NCBI GenBank assembly: GCA_030278955.1
Contig: JAOANR010000002.1
Location: 11,645,982-11,709,981, forward strand
Length of the DNA: 64,000 nt
Source of the DNA: Hygrophila difformis
Lineage: Eukaryota > Streptophyta > Magnoliopsida > Lamiales > Acanthaceae
Reading direction: 5' to 3'
A program made the position numbers and the translations under genes. Numbering within the stretch: the stretch's first letter is position 1; the number at the start of each line of letters is the position of its first letter. The notes under the pieces are model-generated. The model was given only the letters and a program-made list of their open reading frames with translations. It did no database searches and was not told the origin of the DNA. Positions 42,933 through 54,470 of this stretch are shown piece after piece.

Positions 42933-45900
42933 TGTAACACCCCGGATTTGATAACCCAGGCCGGGATGCCACCGCCACACCTCCCTAGCAAGACACGGTT
43001 TCTCCGAGCTCACTAAAGAGATGTAAGGCTATGGTTTTTCAGGATTTAAAATATTCAAGTAGCCCATTCATAGATAGTTTAAAAATACTGCATCAGAGTT
43101 GCAGCGAGAATATATATATAAGTACGCAGCGGAAGTAAAGTGTATGCAGCGGAATTTGAAATACAGGGCCGACATGGCCAAACCACGGGTTAAACAGACC
43201 CGTTCATGCAAGAAATAAATAATTAAGTGTCCAAATGATCCCCCAATGAATGATCATGCTTCGTACTCTGTAACAGAAAAAAAAATGAACAACGGGTTTT
43301 ATCAGTATTATAAAATACTGAGTAAGTTAATCCTTACATGACAATAAAAGGGTTAGATTTTTAGTAATTAAGATAAATCTTTTTGCCATGCATAAAAACA
43401 TTTAAAAAAGAATGCGAAGATAATGCATACTTTAAAGACACATTTAAATCTCATAATTTAAAACTTAAGCATGGGCAATTATTTAAGACATGATTTAAAA
43501 ACATGATTAATGCTGTAAGTAAGTAAATAAAAATTTGAGCTTTAAAAATTTTCACCGATACGCCACTATCAAAACGATATTTAAATTTAGCCGGCAATCC
43601 GGCGGCCGCAGCCAATTTCGTAAAATCTGAGCTTTTTAATTTATTTCCCGTTACGCCATCATCTCAACAATATATAGCCGGTGATCCGGCGGCCTCAGCC
43701 AATTTCATAAGTAACATATCATCTAGCCGGTGATCCGGCGGCCGCAGCCGATACGCCATACCCAGTACCATTCCGTCGAGCCTCGAGTAACCCATACGGA
43801 TACACTCGAGAGGGTAGGCAGTTGGTCTCTTGTGACCAAATATGCCATATCCAGTACCGCTCCGTCGAGCCTCGAGTAACCCATACGGATACACTCGAGA
43901 GGATAGGCCAAAATAATGACGGCAGATATCAATAGTAACAGTTAGCCGGTGATCCGGCGGCCTCAGCCAATTTCATAAGTATCATCTCATCTAGCCGGTG
44001 ATCCGGCGGCCGCAGCCTATACGCCATACCCAGTACCACTCCGTCGAGCCTCAAGTAACCCATACGGATACACTTGAGAGGGTAGGCAGTTGGTCTCTTG
44101 TGACCAAATATGCCATATCCAGTACCGCTCCGTCGAGCCTCGAGTAACCCATACGGATACACCCGAGAGGATAGGCAAAAATATAAGTTGCCGTGTTGTT
44201 GATTTTTCGCGCGTGATAGTCATAGCCGTTTTGGCACAAATTGCACAATTAGGAGGGCACCCTGCAGAGCACTCACCCCCTAAATTTTATGTAACCGATA
44301 TTGTTTCAACTTTAGTATAACGGGATTTTCAAAAATATAGCTTTATCGTATCACAAGATTTCGATCGTTGTTTAAAAGATTTCAAAAATCGATCGATGTC
44401 ACAGTTTACGCCTTTTCAGTTTAAAAATCCATCTCTTAGGCGATTGATCTGAAATTTTCACAGTAGCTCAAAAACATCCCAATGAACAACTTTCATGTTT
44501 TGAGTTTTTCTTAAAAACGATGGGAAGTATGTCAAAAATCAAGTTTTCTACTCAAATAGTATGCTGTCAGGATTCAGGTTTGACACATCTCAAAGATTTG
44601 ACTTTTCAACATATCAAATGAGCTTCAAAAATTCTGAAATTTTATTTGCACATACTAGACATGATTATATGCAACTTTTGTTTAGAACTCAAAGATTGGA
44701 TCGGACTAGAAATGATAGAAATATGCTCATCAAGTTTGGTTAAGAAATCTGTAAATTTTTGAAAGTTCTTAAAACGCAGAATATGTCCGACTTGATTTGG
44801 GGTACCAAAACTTGATGAAAAATTCTGAAATTTTTACACAACATAGCTGAAGATCTTAGGATCAAAATCTTAGTTTTGAGTTTTCAGGTTTGAACGCTCG
44901 AAATAAGAGTTTTGTTCGGATTTCAGAAAATACGTAGATTGGGGTTTTTAGGTTCGATTTTAACGTTTCGTTTAAGATTCAATGTTTCGGATGTCCTCAA
45001 ACCACCCGTATTGATATGTAAGTTATCAACTTACAGAGAGTGAGTTCCTTGAACGTTCTAAGGTTGATCGATTTGTCCAAAATCGCCACGAACGAATCTA
45101 CGCAACACGTTCTTCTTCTCCTTTGGCTACGAACGTGTTTGCAAGTAAAGATCCGTAAGTTAGAAGGTTGATTATGATCTTAAAACAATAAGGAAACTTG
45201 ATTGACACCTTACCAACAATCCAATGTCTGCAAACCCTTGATCTCCACACTACTTTGGTAGGATTTGCTTGCCGGAAAGTTCGCCGGAAGTTCGCCGGAA
45301 GGTGTTTGGCTTAGAGAGAGTTTTTGGAGAGTTTGGGAGTGAATGATTGATTAGAATGGCTGAGAATGGAGGTATGATTGATTACATATCGTCCAAATAA
45401 TGTTCCCTCCCGTGATAGATCGGATTCCCAGCCTTGGGGTCAAGGAATATGGCAAGAAAGTCGCCAAAACGCGACAATGGCTGTTGTCAGGACGTTGGCG
45501 CGGGGTTGGCGCGCGAATCGGCCAAGGTCCGCGCCGAGTGCGCGCCACCGGACGCGACAAACGCGTCTGTCGTCCCACGCGGGGTTGGCGCGGGAATCCC
45601 CCAATTCCCGCGCGGACAGCGCGCCAAACACGCCTGGACTTCGGTCCGGGCGGGGTCGTGCGATCCGTCGTGCTTTTCCTCCTCTCTTTCGGACTTCTAT
45701 CCTCCTGTATTTTCGGGCTCGATTTTTCGGGTCATTCTCGAGTCATAAATTCTTATCTTAAATTTATCTTGACTCAAATGAACTTCATGTTTGAGATCTT
45801 AAGTCCGTCGGTCTCGGATTCGTCGGCTTCTAATCCGTCATCTTTTTTTATTCCCGTGTAATTCGACTTCACGGTTTCTTGGAATTAAAATTCTTTTCCT

Positions 45901-46117
45901 TTATGAACTTAACTCCAATTATTTCTACTCAATTCATGGAATGTCTTCGGGCTTCCTTTCCCTCTTTTATTCCATTTTGAATTTAAATCTATCGGCGTTT
46001 CATTTCCGAGCAATAATTTATTGTGATAAATTATTTTCTTCTTCTCGGAAATATTTCAACATTGATCGGAATAAATTTTTATTCCCTTGGACGTTGATAA
46101 AAATCTGGGGTGTTACA
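42933..46117 (-). repeat. Element B right (5') LTR, with extra internal duplication
   Basis: It matches 35787-38703 except for one additional copy of about 268 bp near 43916-44183 (GCCGG palindromes plus two CCATACGGATACAC units). Because LTRs are copied from one template, the extra block arose after insertion or by recombination with another copy. Confidence 0.93.
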
Positions 46118-46122
46118 GCAAC

Positions 46123-46288
46123 TTTGATGTATTATCTTTAAATTATATATGAATGGGCTGTTTGAATATTTTTAAATTCTGAAAAACCATAGCCTTGCAT
46201 CTCTTTAGTGAGCTCGGAGAAACCGTGTCTTGCTAGGGAGGTGTGGCGGTGGCATCCCGGCCTGGGTTACCAAAACCGGGGTGTTACA
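46123..46288 (+). repeat. Solo LTR D, part 2
   Basis: This is the 3' end of D after the element B insertion. It carries the shared terminus read in reverse (GAGCTCGG...GGTGTGGCGGTGGCATCC, split here) and ends GGGGTGTTACA. The next five bases, TTCAT, complete the D target duplication. Confidence 0.92.
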
Positions 46289-46293
46289 TTCAT

Positions 46294-48524
46294 TCCACAT
46301 ACTCTGTGAGGAAAAAGGAAATAAAATGGTTTGGTCAGCACAACTTGCTGAGTAAGTTAATACAGACATGATCGTGGGGTTTCAAAGTTATTAATTAATA
46401 TTTAAATAAAAGCATGATAATAAATCATAAAATAATTCAATTTAATTATCTAACCAATTTGCATAATTAATTCATGACACTAATAATACATTTAGCACAA
46501 TTTAAATAAAAGCCATAATTAATTTAAACAAAGCATTTAACAATTTAGAAGGACAATAAATAAATATTTAACTATCCCCATTACACCCAAGATTTAGTAT
46601 TTCAAGTATTTCGTGATTGCATCGCAATCTCGTCAAGTCTAGCCGGTAGTCCGGCGGCCGCAGCCGTATCTGCCATACCCAGTACCACTCCGGAGCCTCA
46701 GGAAACCCATATGGATATTCACGAGAGTTTAGACCATATATCTCATGCCGTTTTGGCAATATATCTCAAACTTTCGCGCGGGTCACCATCGTCCATAAAG
46801 GCACGAAGTGAATCGTTAGGAGGGCACCCTGCAGAGCACTCACCCCCTAATTTTAAATGATCAAGTTTGTAAGCGGATTTCCTAAATTTTAGATTTCATG
46901 TATTTATTTCAAAAGACTTTTCAACTCGTTTAAACCTTAAAGGCTAGTTTCACCGTTTCAACAAGATTTCAAGATTTGACTCGGTTAACCACAGTTTACT
47001 TCAAAATTCATCAAAAATCAGGTTTAATTCCGAAAATTCTAAAATTTGACCAATAACTCGAAAACACAAAGATGAACAAGTTTCATGTTTTATGTTTTTC
47101 GATCCAAGATACGGAAGTAGGTGAAAAACGTCAATCTTTAATAGGATAATATTCTGTCCAAAAATTTCAACACCAGTTTCAAGATTTCAAGATCTACCAT
47201 AGCAAACTAACTCCAAATTTGATGAAATTTTACAGAGAGATACCTAAGACATATATCTACAACTTTCATGTTCGACTAAAGTTCTGAATCGTCTAGATCG
47301 ATTGTCAAAAACGTCTACAAGTTCGGACCTAAGTTCTGTCCAGATTTCAAGATTCAATGTCAAAGCAGTTCGGTTTGAGATCGATTTCAGATATCAAATC
47401 ATAACAAAAAATTATGAAAATTTTACAGTATCTAGCTCTCCGACTTAGGAATGTTTTTTGTGTTTTAAGTTTTCTCGTTTGAACATGTTTAAGGGTACGG
47501 AAAAATCATGCAAAAATGCTGCACCGTTAAAGATTCGTTTTGACAGATTTTACGTTCTTGGTTTAAATCGTTAGATCAAATGTATTTTAAATCCTCCCAA
47601 AATCATAGTTAGATTAACTTACAGATCTTTGGGCGTCCGGGATCGTCGATTCGGAGGCGTGGCTTCCAGTCCACCGTTTATCTTCTCCGTTCGTCGGGTT
47701 CTTCGTTCTCGATCCGATTCGTGATGTCGAAAGGAAAAAGATTAAGTTAGGATTCATTTTCGAATCAAGATTGTAAAGAAACGAACGGATCAGAACTGAC
47801 CACAATGTTAGAGATCTCCCGATTTTCGTCCACAACAGTCCTCGCCTTGGTTTCGTGCCTCCGACGACTCCGGGATTAGGGTTTTCGAACGTATAGAGAG
47901 TTGTAGGGTTTTGAAAAATGTTCGGGGCTGCCAAGAGGTGTTATTTATAGATAGGCACGACCTAGGGACGTCCAAGGTCGGCCTTGGTGAGTCTTGAGCC
48001 GAAAGGAATACATCCGAAGTCGGAAAATCCGGATTCGGGCGACTAAATCTCGCAACCGGCCAATCTATCGAGTGGCGCGGGGTTGGCGCGCCGTTTAGCC
48101 ACTCACCGCGTGGCCACCGCGCGGCCCACACCTGGACTTTGGTCCGGGCGGGTCATGCGATCCGTCGGGCATTTCCTCCTCTCTTTCGTACTTCTATTCC
48201 TCTATGTTCTCGGATTCGGATTCCCGGGATATTTTCGGACTCCTAGTTCCTATCTTAATTCTTACTCGGGTCTAGTTTAATATTGGCCTCGAATTCTCGA
48301 GTCCATTAGTGTCGGGTATACTTGTACAATTTCTTTGATTAATTTACCTTTGGCTTTACGGGTTCTCATTTCCTTGTCTATGTATTATGTTTATTCATTT
48401 ATTATATTTATTTATTATTATTGTTTTATGTGTTGTTTGTTTATTTATTTATTTTATTTATTTATTTTATTTATTTATTTTCTTTATTTATTTATTTTAT
48501 GTTGCAAAATTCTCGGGTATTACA
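46294..48524 (-). repeat. Element C left (3') LTR, part 2
   Basis: It continues 33218 and matches 54809-57050. It contains, on the minus strand, TATAAATA at 47942-47949 with a CpG-rich block (48073-48125) about 130 bp upstream of it, which is the likely promoter architecture, and a TTTATTTA tract at 48380-48500. Confidence 0.92.
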
Positions 48525-48837
48525 GTCTGCCCTCCTTAAGAATCAACTTCGTCCTCGAAGTTGTGTTTCGGCTTTTCTCGTGTTAGGAACGAATCCTTTT
48601 GTTTGTTTTATTATTGTGTGACTGAACTTAGAATTAAAACTTCTAAGCTGCCTACGTACCCTGTGAAGGGATCAAGCCATAACGTAGTTCAAAACAATTT
48701 GAATTTGTTTGGTTACAAAAATGTACGGAAAATGCACGTTGTGACATCCTCTCCCCCTTAAGATTGCAGTTATGTCCCCATAACTGTGTCGGTGTCAGTT
48801 TGGAACAGTGTCGGATAGCGTTCCCTCATGTCCGATT
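48525..48837 (-). other. Element C PPT and 3' UTR
   Basis: Minus-strand PPT AAGGAGGGCAGAC at 48525-48537 abuts the LTR. Conserved hairpins shared with element B are at about 48545-48564 (CAACTTCG/CGAAGTTG) and 48648-48690 (CTACGT/ACGTAG). No gene. Confidence 0.7.
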
Positions 48838-49967
48838 CTAACTCCCATGTTGCTGTCTCGCTTTCATGGTTCGACCAAAGAACCTTGACCATCTTGACGG
48901 TTTTATCCTCGTTACTCGCTCCTTAGTGTCTAGAATTCGCACTGGGACTTCTTTGTAAATCAGATCTTCATCGAGTTCGATTACTTCCGGTTGAAGTACG
49001 TGTGTCGGGTCTGGCACATACTTCTTTAGTTGTGAGACATGGAAGACATTATGAACTCGATTTAATTGTGGCGGTAAAGCCAGTCGGTAAGCCAAATTTC
49101 CGACTCATTCTAGAATCTCGTAAGGTCCTATGTATCGAGGACTCAACTTTCCTCGTTTGCCAAAGCGCATCACCCCCTTCATGGGTGATATCTTTAGCAT
49201 GACCCTATCTCCCACTTGAAATTCTAGGACTCGTCGTCTCGCGTCAGCATAACCCTTCTGACGGTCTTGAGCGACTTTCATTTTCCCTTGAATCACCTTT
49301 ATCTGTTAAGCCATTTCTTCGACAAGTTGTGGTCCCACTATCACAGACTTATCAATTTCTTCCCAGCTCAACGGGCTTCGCCACTTTCGTCCATACAACG
49401 CCTCGAAAGGTGCCATGCCAATGCTAGCATGGTAGCTATTGTTATAGGAAAACTCAATTAAGGGGTAAATGAGCTTCCCAATTTCCCTTAAACTCCAACA
49501 CACATGCTCTCAGCATGTCTTCTAGTGTTTGGATCGTTCTCTCGGTTTGTCCATCCGTCATCGGGTGGAATGCGGTGCTCATTTTGATTTGAGTACCGAG
49601 AGCTTTTTGTAACTCCGTCCAGAAATGAGAGACAAATCTACTGTCTCTGTCAGAAATGATGTCATGTGGTACTCCATGTCGTCGTACCACATTATCAATG
49701 TAGGCTCGGGCCAATTGGTCCATAGTTCACGTGTCCTTCATCGGGATAATATATGGCCGTCTTCGTTAGCCTATCTACAATCACCCAAATCTTGTTCATG
49801 CCTTTAGGTGATCGAGGCAATCCCGAGACAAAGTCCATCGAGATGCTATCCCACTTCCAACTTGGAATCTCTAGTGGTTGCATCAGTCCTAAGGGTTTAT
49901 GTCTCACTGCCTTAACCCTTTGGCAGGTGAGGCATTTCGCCACGAAGTCTACCACTTCCTTTTTCAT
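48838..49967 (-). pseudogene. Element C integrase, broken
   Basis: Pieces in four or more frames cover zinc-binding cysteines (CLTCQ), the first catalytic Asp (MDFVSGLP), the second (SDRDSRFVSHFW), and the Glu region (HPMTDGQTERT), then FSYNNSYHASIG, the C-terminal domain (LKISPMKGVMRFGKRG) and the beginning of the chromodomain region. Frame changes occur near 49715, 49480, 49300, 49100 and 48900. Just upstream, where relatives have the second zinc-binding His (YSVHP), this copy reads YSVNP. Not functional. Confidence 0.9.
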
Positions 49968-51615
49968 TCCCGGCCACCAGTAGATCTTGGATTCACCGAA
50001 TATGGTGTATTGTGACCTTCATTCATCAACATTTGCTTCAACTCGACACACTTTTGAGGGGCGCACCATCTCCCTTTGAAGCGAATGCTTGCATCCCCAT
50101 GGATAGCAAACCCTATTGCCTTACCCTCGGCAATACACTCCTTTATCCTCTCCAATTTTGCGTCGCACGGTTGAGCGAGTCGAATTTTGTCCAATATTGG
50201 AGTTTCTACGATCATGGCATTGATTGTGTCACTCACTGTGCCCGGATGCACAAGTTCCAAATCCAATCTTGCCAAATCCATGTACAATGCCGGCGGAATT
50301 ACCAACGAGTTTGTCACGTGTTGGGTTTTCCGGCTTAGGGCATCGGCTACCACATTCGCCTTCCCCTCATGGTAGGATATCTCCAAATCATAATCTTTAA
50401 TAAGTTCCAACCACCTTCGTTGTCTCAAATTCAACTCCTTCTGAGTGAATATATATTTCAAGCTCTTGTGATCGGTGAATATTCGACACCTTCGCTCATA
50501 AAGGTAATGTCTCCATATCTTTAGAGCGAAAACGACCGTTGCCAACTCCAGGTCGTGTATCGGATAATTCTCCTCGTGAGGTTTCAGTTGGCGTGATGCA
50601 TATGCAACAACCCTCGAGTCTTGCATCAAGACACAACCTAAACCTTCCTTCGAAGCATCGCTGTATACTTCGAAGTCACCATTCTCTGATGGTAGTGTCA
50701 ATACGGGTGTGGTTGTGAGTTGTTTCTTCAGCTCTTGAAACGCAGTCTCACACGCCTCTGTCCACACGTATTTTACTCCCTTCTTCAGTAGCTGGGTTAA
50801 AGTTCGTGCGATTTTCGAAAAATCCTTCACGAACCGTCTATAGTACCCGGTTAATCCAAGGAAACTCCTTATCTCAGTTGGGCTCTTTGGCGCTGCCCAT
50901 TCTGTCACGGCAGAAACTTTTGCCAGATCCACTGAAACTCCATCAGCGGATACTATGTGTCCAAGAAATGCTACTTCCTTCAACTAGAAATCGCATTTGG
51001 ACAACTTGCCGTAAGCTGATTCTTTCGCAAGGTCCCTAACACTTGGTGCAAGTGCTGGGCATGCTCCTCCTCGCTTTTCGAGTAGATCAGGATGTCATCA
51101 ATGAACACCACTACACACTGATCTAACAGTTCTTGAAATACATTGTTCATGAGGTTCATGAACATTGCTGGAGCATTTGTTAATCCAAAGGATAACAGTG
51201 TGAACTCGTAGTGACCATATCGAGTTCGAAACGCCGTCTTCGGAATGTCTTTCTCGGCGATTCTCAACTGGTGATAACCAGATCGTAAGTCGATCTTCGA
51301 GAATACTGAAGCTGCCTTCAGTTGATCAAATAGATCCTCAATTCTCGGCAATGGGTACTTATTCTTGATAGTCACTTGGTTCAATCCCCGATAGTCTATG
51401 CAAAGACGTAATCCTCCGTCTTTCTTCTTAAGAAATAAAATCGGTGCTCCCCATGGGGAAGTACTCGGTCTTATGTATCCTTTTTGCAGTAACTCCTCAA
51501 GTTGTTCCTTGAACTCCTTCATTTTCAGTGGTGCCATCCGGTACGGAGCTTTTGAGACAGGCTCGGTTCCCGGAATGAGATCTATCGTGAATTCAAGATC
51601 TCGCTCAGGTAGCAT
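49964..51615 (-). pseudogene. Element C reverse transcriptase - RNase H
   Basis: The RT fingers and palm are in 50980-51615 ([38 protein letters not shown], catalytic FIDD). A frame change at about 50982 leads to 49964-50983 with the RT thumb ([14 protein letters not shown]), RNase H ([27 protein letters not shown]) and DALSRK. Catalytic residues are preserved but the frameshift kills the polyprotein. Catalytic motifs are typical of Ty3/gypsy chromoviruses. Confidence 0.92.
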
Positions 51616-51736
51616 GCCAGAATGTCTTCAGGAAACACATCCGGGTATTCTCTTACCACTGGTATGCTGTCAACCTTGTTCTCTTCCGCCTTAAGGTTGT
51701 GCACGTAGCACGCATATAGCTCATACCCCTTACGCA

Positions 51737-52391
51737 TCAAGTTAGTTTGAGGGCACTAACGATTTTGTTGCTCCTCTTAGGGGGTTGAGAATAAAAGATA
51801 ACTCTCTTTCCCCTACTTTTCGACAGGGTGATCTTTTGTTTCTGGCATTCGATCACCGCTTTATACTGGGACAACCAGTCCATCCCCAATATAATGTCAA
51901 AGTCCCTTAAGTTAAATTCTACTAAGTTTGCGAAGAATTCTACGTTCTTGATCACTATAGGAATTCCGTTGTATGTTTAGAGCAAGATACTACTTCTCCT
52001 GAAGGTAATTGAATTCCTAAGCTAATTATCTCGCACTTAGGTAGATCTAACTCATGCACTATTCTTGATGCTATGATTGAGCAACTAGCTCTAGAATCAA
52101 ATAAGACTCTAAGGGGTGTATTCACGACATGAAATGTACCTGCCATCACTTCTCCTTGTGCAGGCACGTCCGCTTGGTTAACCACGTTAAGTCTTCCCAT
52201 AGGCGTCCTTGATTACCTTGCTGATTCGGATTTGGCTGCTGATCTTGCTGTTGATTTTGATTCTGAGGTGGTTGAGGACGTTGGTTCTGATTCTGGTTCG
52301 GCTGCCTAAATTGATTTTGAGGGGGTCTATACCCCTGATTGTTACCGTTCCGTCCATTTTGATTTTGAGGTTGTCCCTGCCCCGTGACCAA
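51737..52391 (-). pseudogene. Element C protease and Asn/Gln-rich linker
   Basis: An NQNQ/PQN-rich linker (52209-52391) is followed by the protease N-terminal half with LFDSRAS (family: LFDSGAS), a loss of the catalytic glycine, and then the second half with DFDIILGMDWLS at about 51870. A frame change separates the halves at about 51955. Confidence 0.85.
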
Positions 52392-52424
52392 GTCTTCCCT
52401 TTTCGTTATGTTTTCAAGCCTTGT

Positions 52425-53449
52425 TCAACACTCCCGACGTATGTGGCCCATGCGTCCACACCGAAAGCATGCCCCTTGTTGAGGGCATCCCCTCGCTAGA
52501 TGGGGTCGCCCACACCTCGGGCAAGGTGGTACCGGTTCTTCTTGGTTAAACCTCCTTCCATTATTGAATTGTTGTGGCCTATTCGACCCTCTCCGCTGCT
52601 CGTTCCTTCCCGTGTTATTCTCGGCTCTCGCGTCCCGGTTCCTCTTGTCTTGGGGGCCCCGGCTGGACTCCCCACTCACTCTCCTTTTCAGTTGCTGTAC
52701 TCGCGCCACTGCCACAACGCGATCGTACAGTGCCTGCAGATCACGGTAGTGCACCCCTGCGATCACCTCGCGTACTGCCAGGTTCAGTCCCATCTCGAAC
52801 TTTTGAGCCTTCTCCGCATCCGTGGGTACTAATCTTGGTGCGAACCTCACCAACTCCTTGAACCGAGTGTAGTACTCTTGTATGGTCTGGCCTCCTTGCT
52901 TCAGCGACAGAAACTCTCCGTACATCGCTGCTTTAGTACTCAAGGGATAAATCTATCCCTGAGCAACTCCATCATTTCCGCCCAAGAGTAGGGCTCGTCA
53001 TCCTCGGTCAGCTTGGCTTGAGCCGCCTGCCACCAGTCGTCCGCTTCGCCTCCCAAGTAGTACGAAGCGACGTGCACTCTCTCTCCTTCCAGACACTTGA
53101 CCGCGCCCAACAGCTTGTCATAAGTCCGGATCCATTCTTCCAGTTTGGCTGGATCCTCCTCACCAGCATAGTGGGGTGGCTGGTAGGGATTCACCATTGC
53201 CAGGTAGTTGGGGCGAGCTTGGGGCGGAGGTACTGCCGCAGCTTGGCCCTGATTGACTTGCGCATTCCCTAGCGCAACCAAGACCTCCGCTATCGTCCGA
53301 AGACGATCGCCCACATTGTTCGGTGCGGGGGCGTCCTGCGCACCTTGGGGTTGCTCTCCTACAGGTTGAGCAGGTTCGGTGTCATTTGGTGGCACTTCAG
53401 TAGTAGTTTGGGGAGCAGGTTGGTTCCTTGATCTACCTCGTAGTGTCAT
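52425..53449 (-). pseudogene. Element C gag
   Basis: It starts MTLRGRSRNQPAP at 53449. The capsid contains the hallmark EADDWW and W..M...L..RF blocks in 52940-53449. A frameshift near 52940 moves into 52425-52943, which ends with two zinc knuckles (CPRCGRPHLARGC and CFRCGRMGHIRREC). Length compared with relatives is normal. The only clear defect is the frameshift. Confidence 0.9.
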
Positions 53450-53694
53450 TCTGTTACAAACGGTGTGAATTAGAACGTAATATATTGTATAGGCAAGTTA
53501 CTATGTATGTGCTTGTGCTTTTACACATAATGCTTGATTGGGCTTTAAAGTAACGCAAGGTTTTGTTTTATTTTGTTTAACTGAATAAATCTTGTATTTT
53601 ATTCCCTTAAAAGAAGCTTTTAATACAAGTGAGGGGATGTACAAAAATAGCAACGTTTTCTTAGCAAAAATAGTATCTACTATAAATAGAATCC

Positions 53695-54030
53695 CTAGCG
53701 CCTCAAGACGTCCTCCGGTGGGGTAGCGGGATCCTCCTCCTGGTCTTCCTCCTCCGAACTTGGCGGCAGTAGATCGTCAAAGATGGTGTTCAAGTCTTGT
53801 CCATGAGCATCGACATGTTCCTTCAGTATTAGGTTTTGCGTAGTAAGGGTTTGGACTTGGCGTTCGAGTTGGTTTATGCGGTGGTGATCCGCCTCCCTCA
53901 AGTTGCCCATATGGTGCTGATTTGCCTCCAATTGAGCCATACGATGTTTCATTTGTTCTATGGTTTGTTGGGAGTCAAAGTGAGCGTTCATTATTTTGAT
54001 CATCAAGTTCATCATATCTTGACTAGCCAT
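53695..54030 (-). CDS. Small 5' coiled-coil protein of element C
   Basis: 111 residues (MASQDMMNLMIKIMNAHFDS start), predicted coiled coil, acidic C-terminus (EEEDQEEDP) and DVLRR end. It precedes gag by about 250 bp and is homologous to 42147-42473. Open in both elements although element C gag-pol is broken in many places. No known domain recognised. Confidence 0.6.
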   Translation of the reverse strand: MASQDMMNLMIKIMNAHFDSQQTIEQMKHRMAQLEANQHHMGNLREADHHRINQLERQVQTLTTQNLILKEHVDAHGQDLNTIFDDLLPPSSEEEDQEEDPATPPEDVLRR

Positions 54031-54457
54031 CTAGCGCAAGCAAAGATCTAAGTTAGAATATATCACGCTTCTAAGTTCTCTAAGTTCAGGCAATGCAGTA
54101 TGCACATGCAAATGATGATTTCCCCCCAAAAATAATTCATGCAATATATATATATATATATATATTTTTCCATGTGTTTTTAAGTAAAAATTCGTTTCCA
54201 TGGAATTAATGCTTCAAAAATTTAAAATAATATTTAAAATCCTTGGACCTCTATATTGGGTCAAAAATAATTATAATTCGGGCTCAAAAATAATTTTGGA
54301 CTAGGTAAGTTTAAAAAGAATAATTTGGGCTTCTATAATAATAATATAAATACTAATGGTTTAAAAATAATAATCTAGTAGTTTAAAACTAATAATAATT
54401 TAAAAATAATAGTGTAAAAAATAATAATGGTTTAAGAATAATAGTTTAAAAATATCC
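54031..54457 (-). other. Element C 5' leader
   Basis: AT-rich, with a TA run at about 54148-54164 and ATAATAATAGTTTAAAAAT-type repeats. No gene. Confidence 0.6.
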
Positions 54458-54469
54458 GGGCTCTGATAC
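54458..54469 (-). promoter_or_regulatory. Element C primer binding site, tRNA-iMet
   Basis: The minus strand reads AGTATCAGAGCC next to the LTR, the usual TGGTATCAGAGCC with a change in the first bases. Confidence 0.75.
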
Positions 54470-54470
54470 T

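Larger units (their letters stand above)
35787..46117 (-). mobile_element. Element B: young chromovirus-derived LTR element carrying an antisense gene
   Basis: GCAAC at 35782-35786 and 46118-46122 is the target duplication. LTRs are 35787-38703 (2,917 bp) and 42933-46117 (3,185 bp); apart from one extra block of about 268 bp in the right LTR they differ at only a handful of positions. A PPT (minus strand) follows the left LTR and a tRNA-iMet PBS precedes the right LTR, so the element reads right to left. Of gag-pol only the integrase C-terminus and chromodomain remain, plus a small 5' coiled-coil frame. The gap is filled by about 2.5 kb containing an intron-bearing gene on the opposite strand. 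The element must have been copied by a partner element. Confidence 0.93.
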
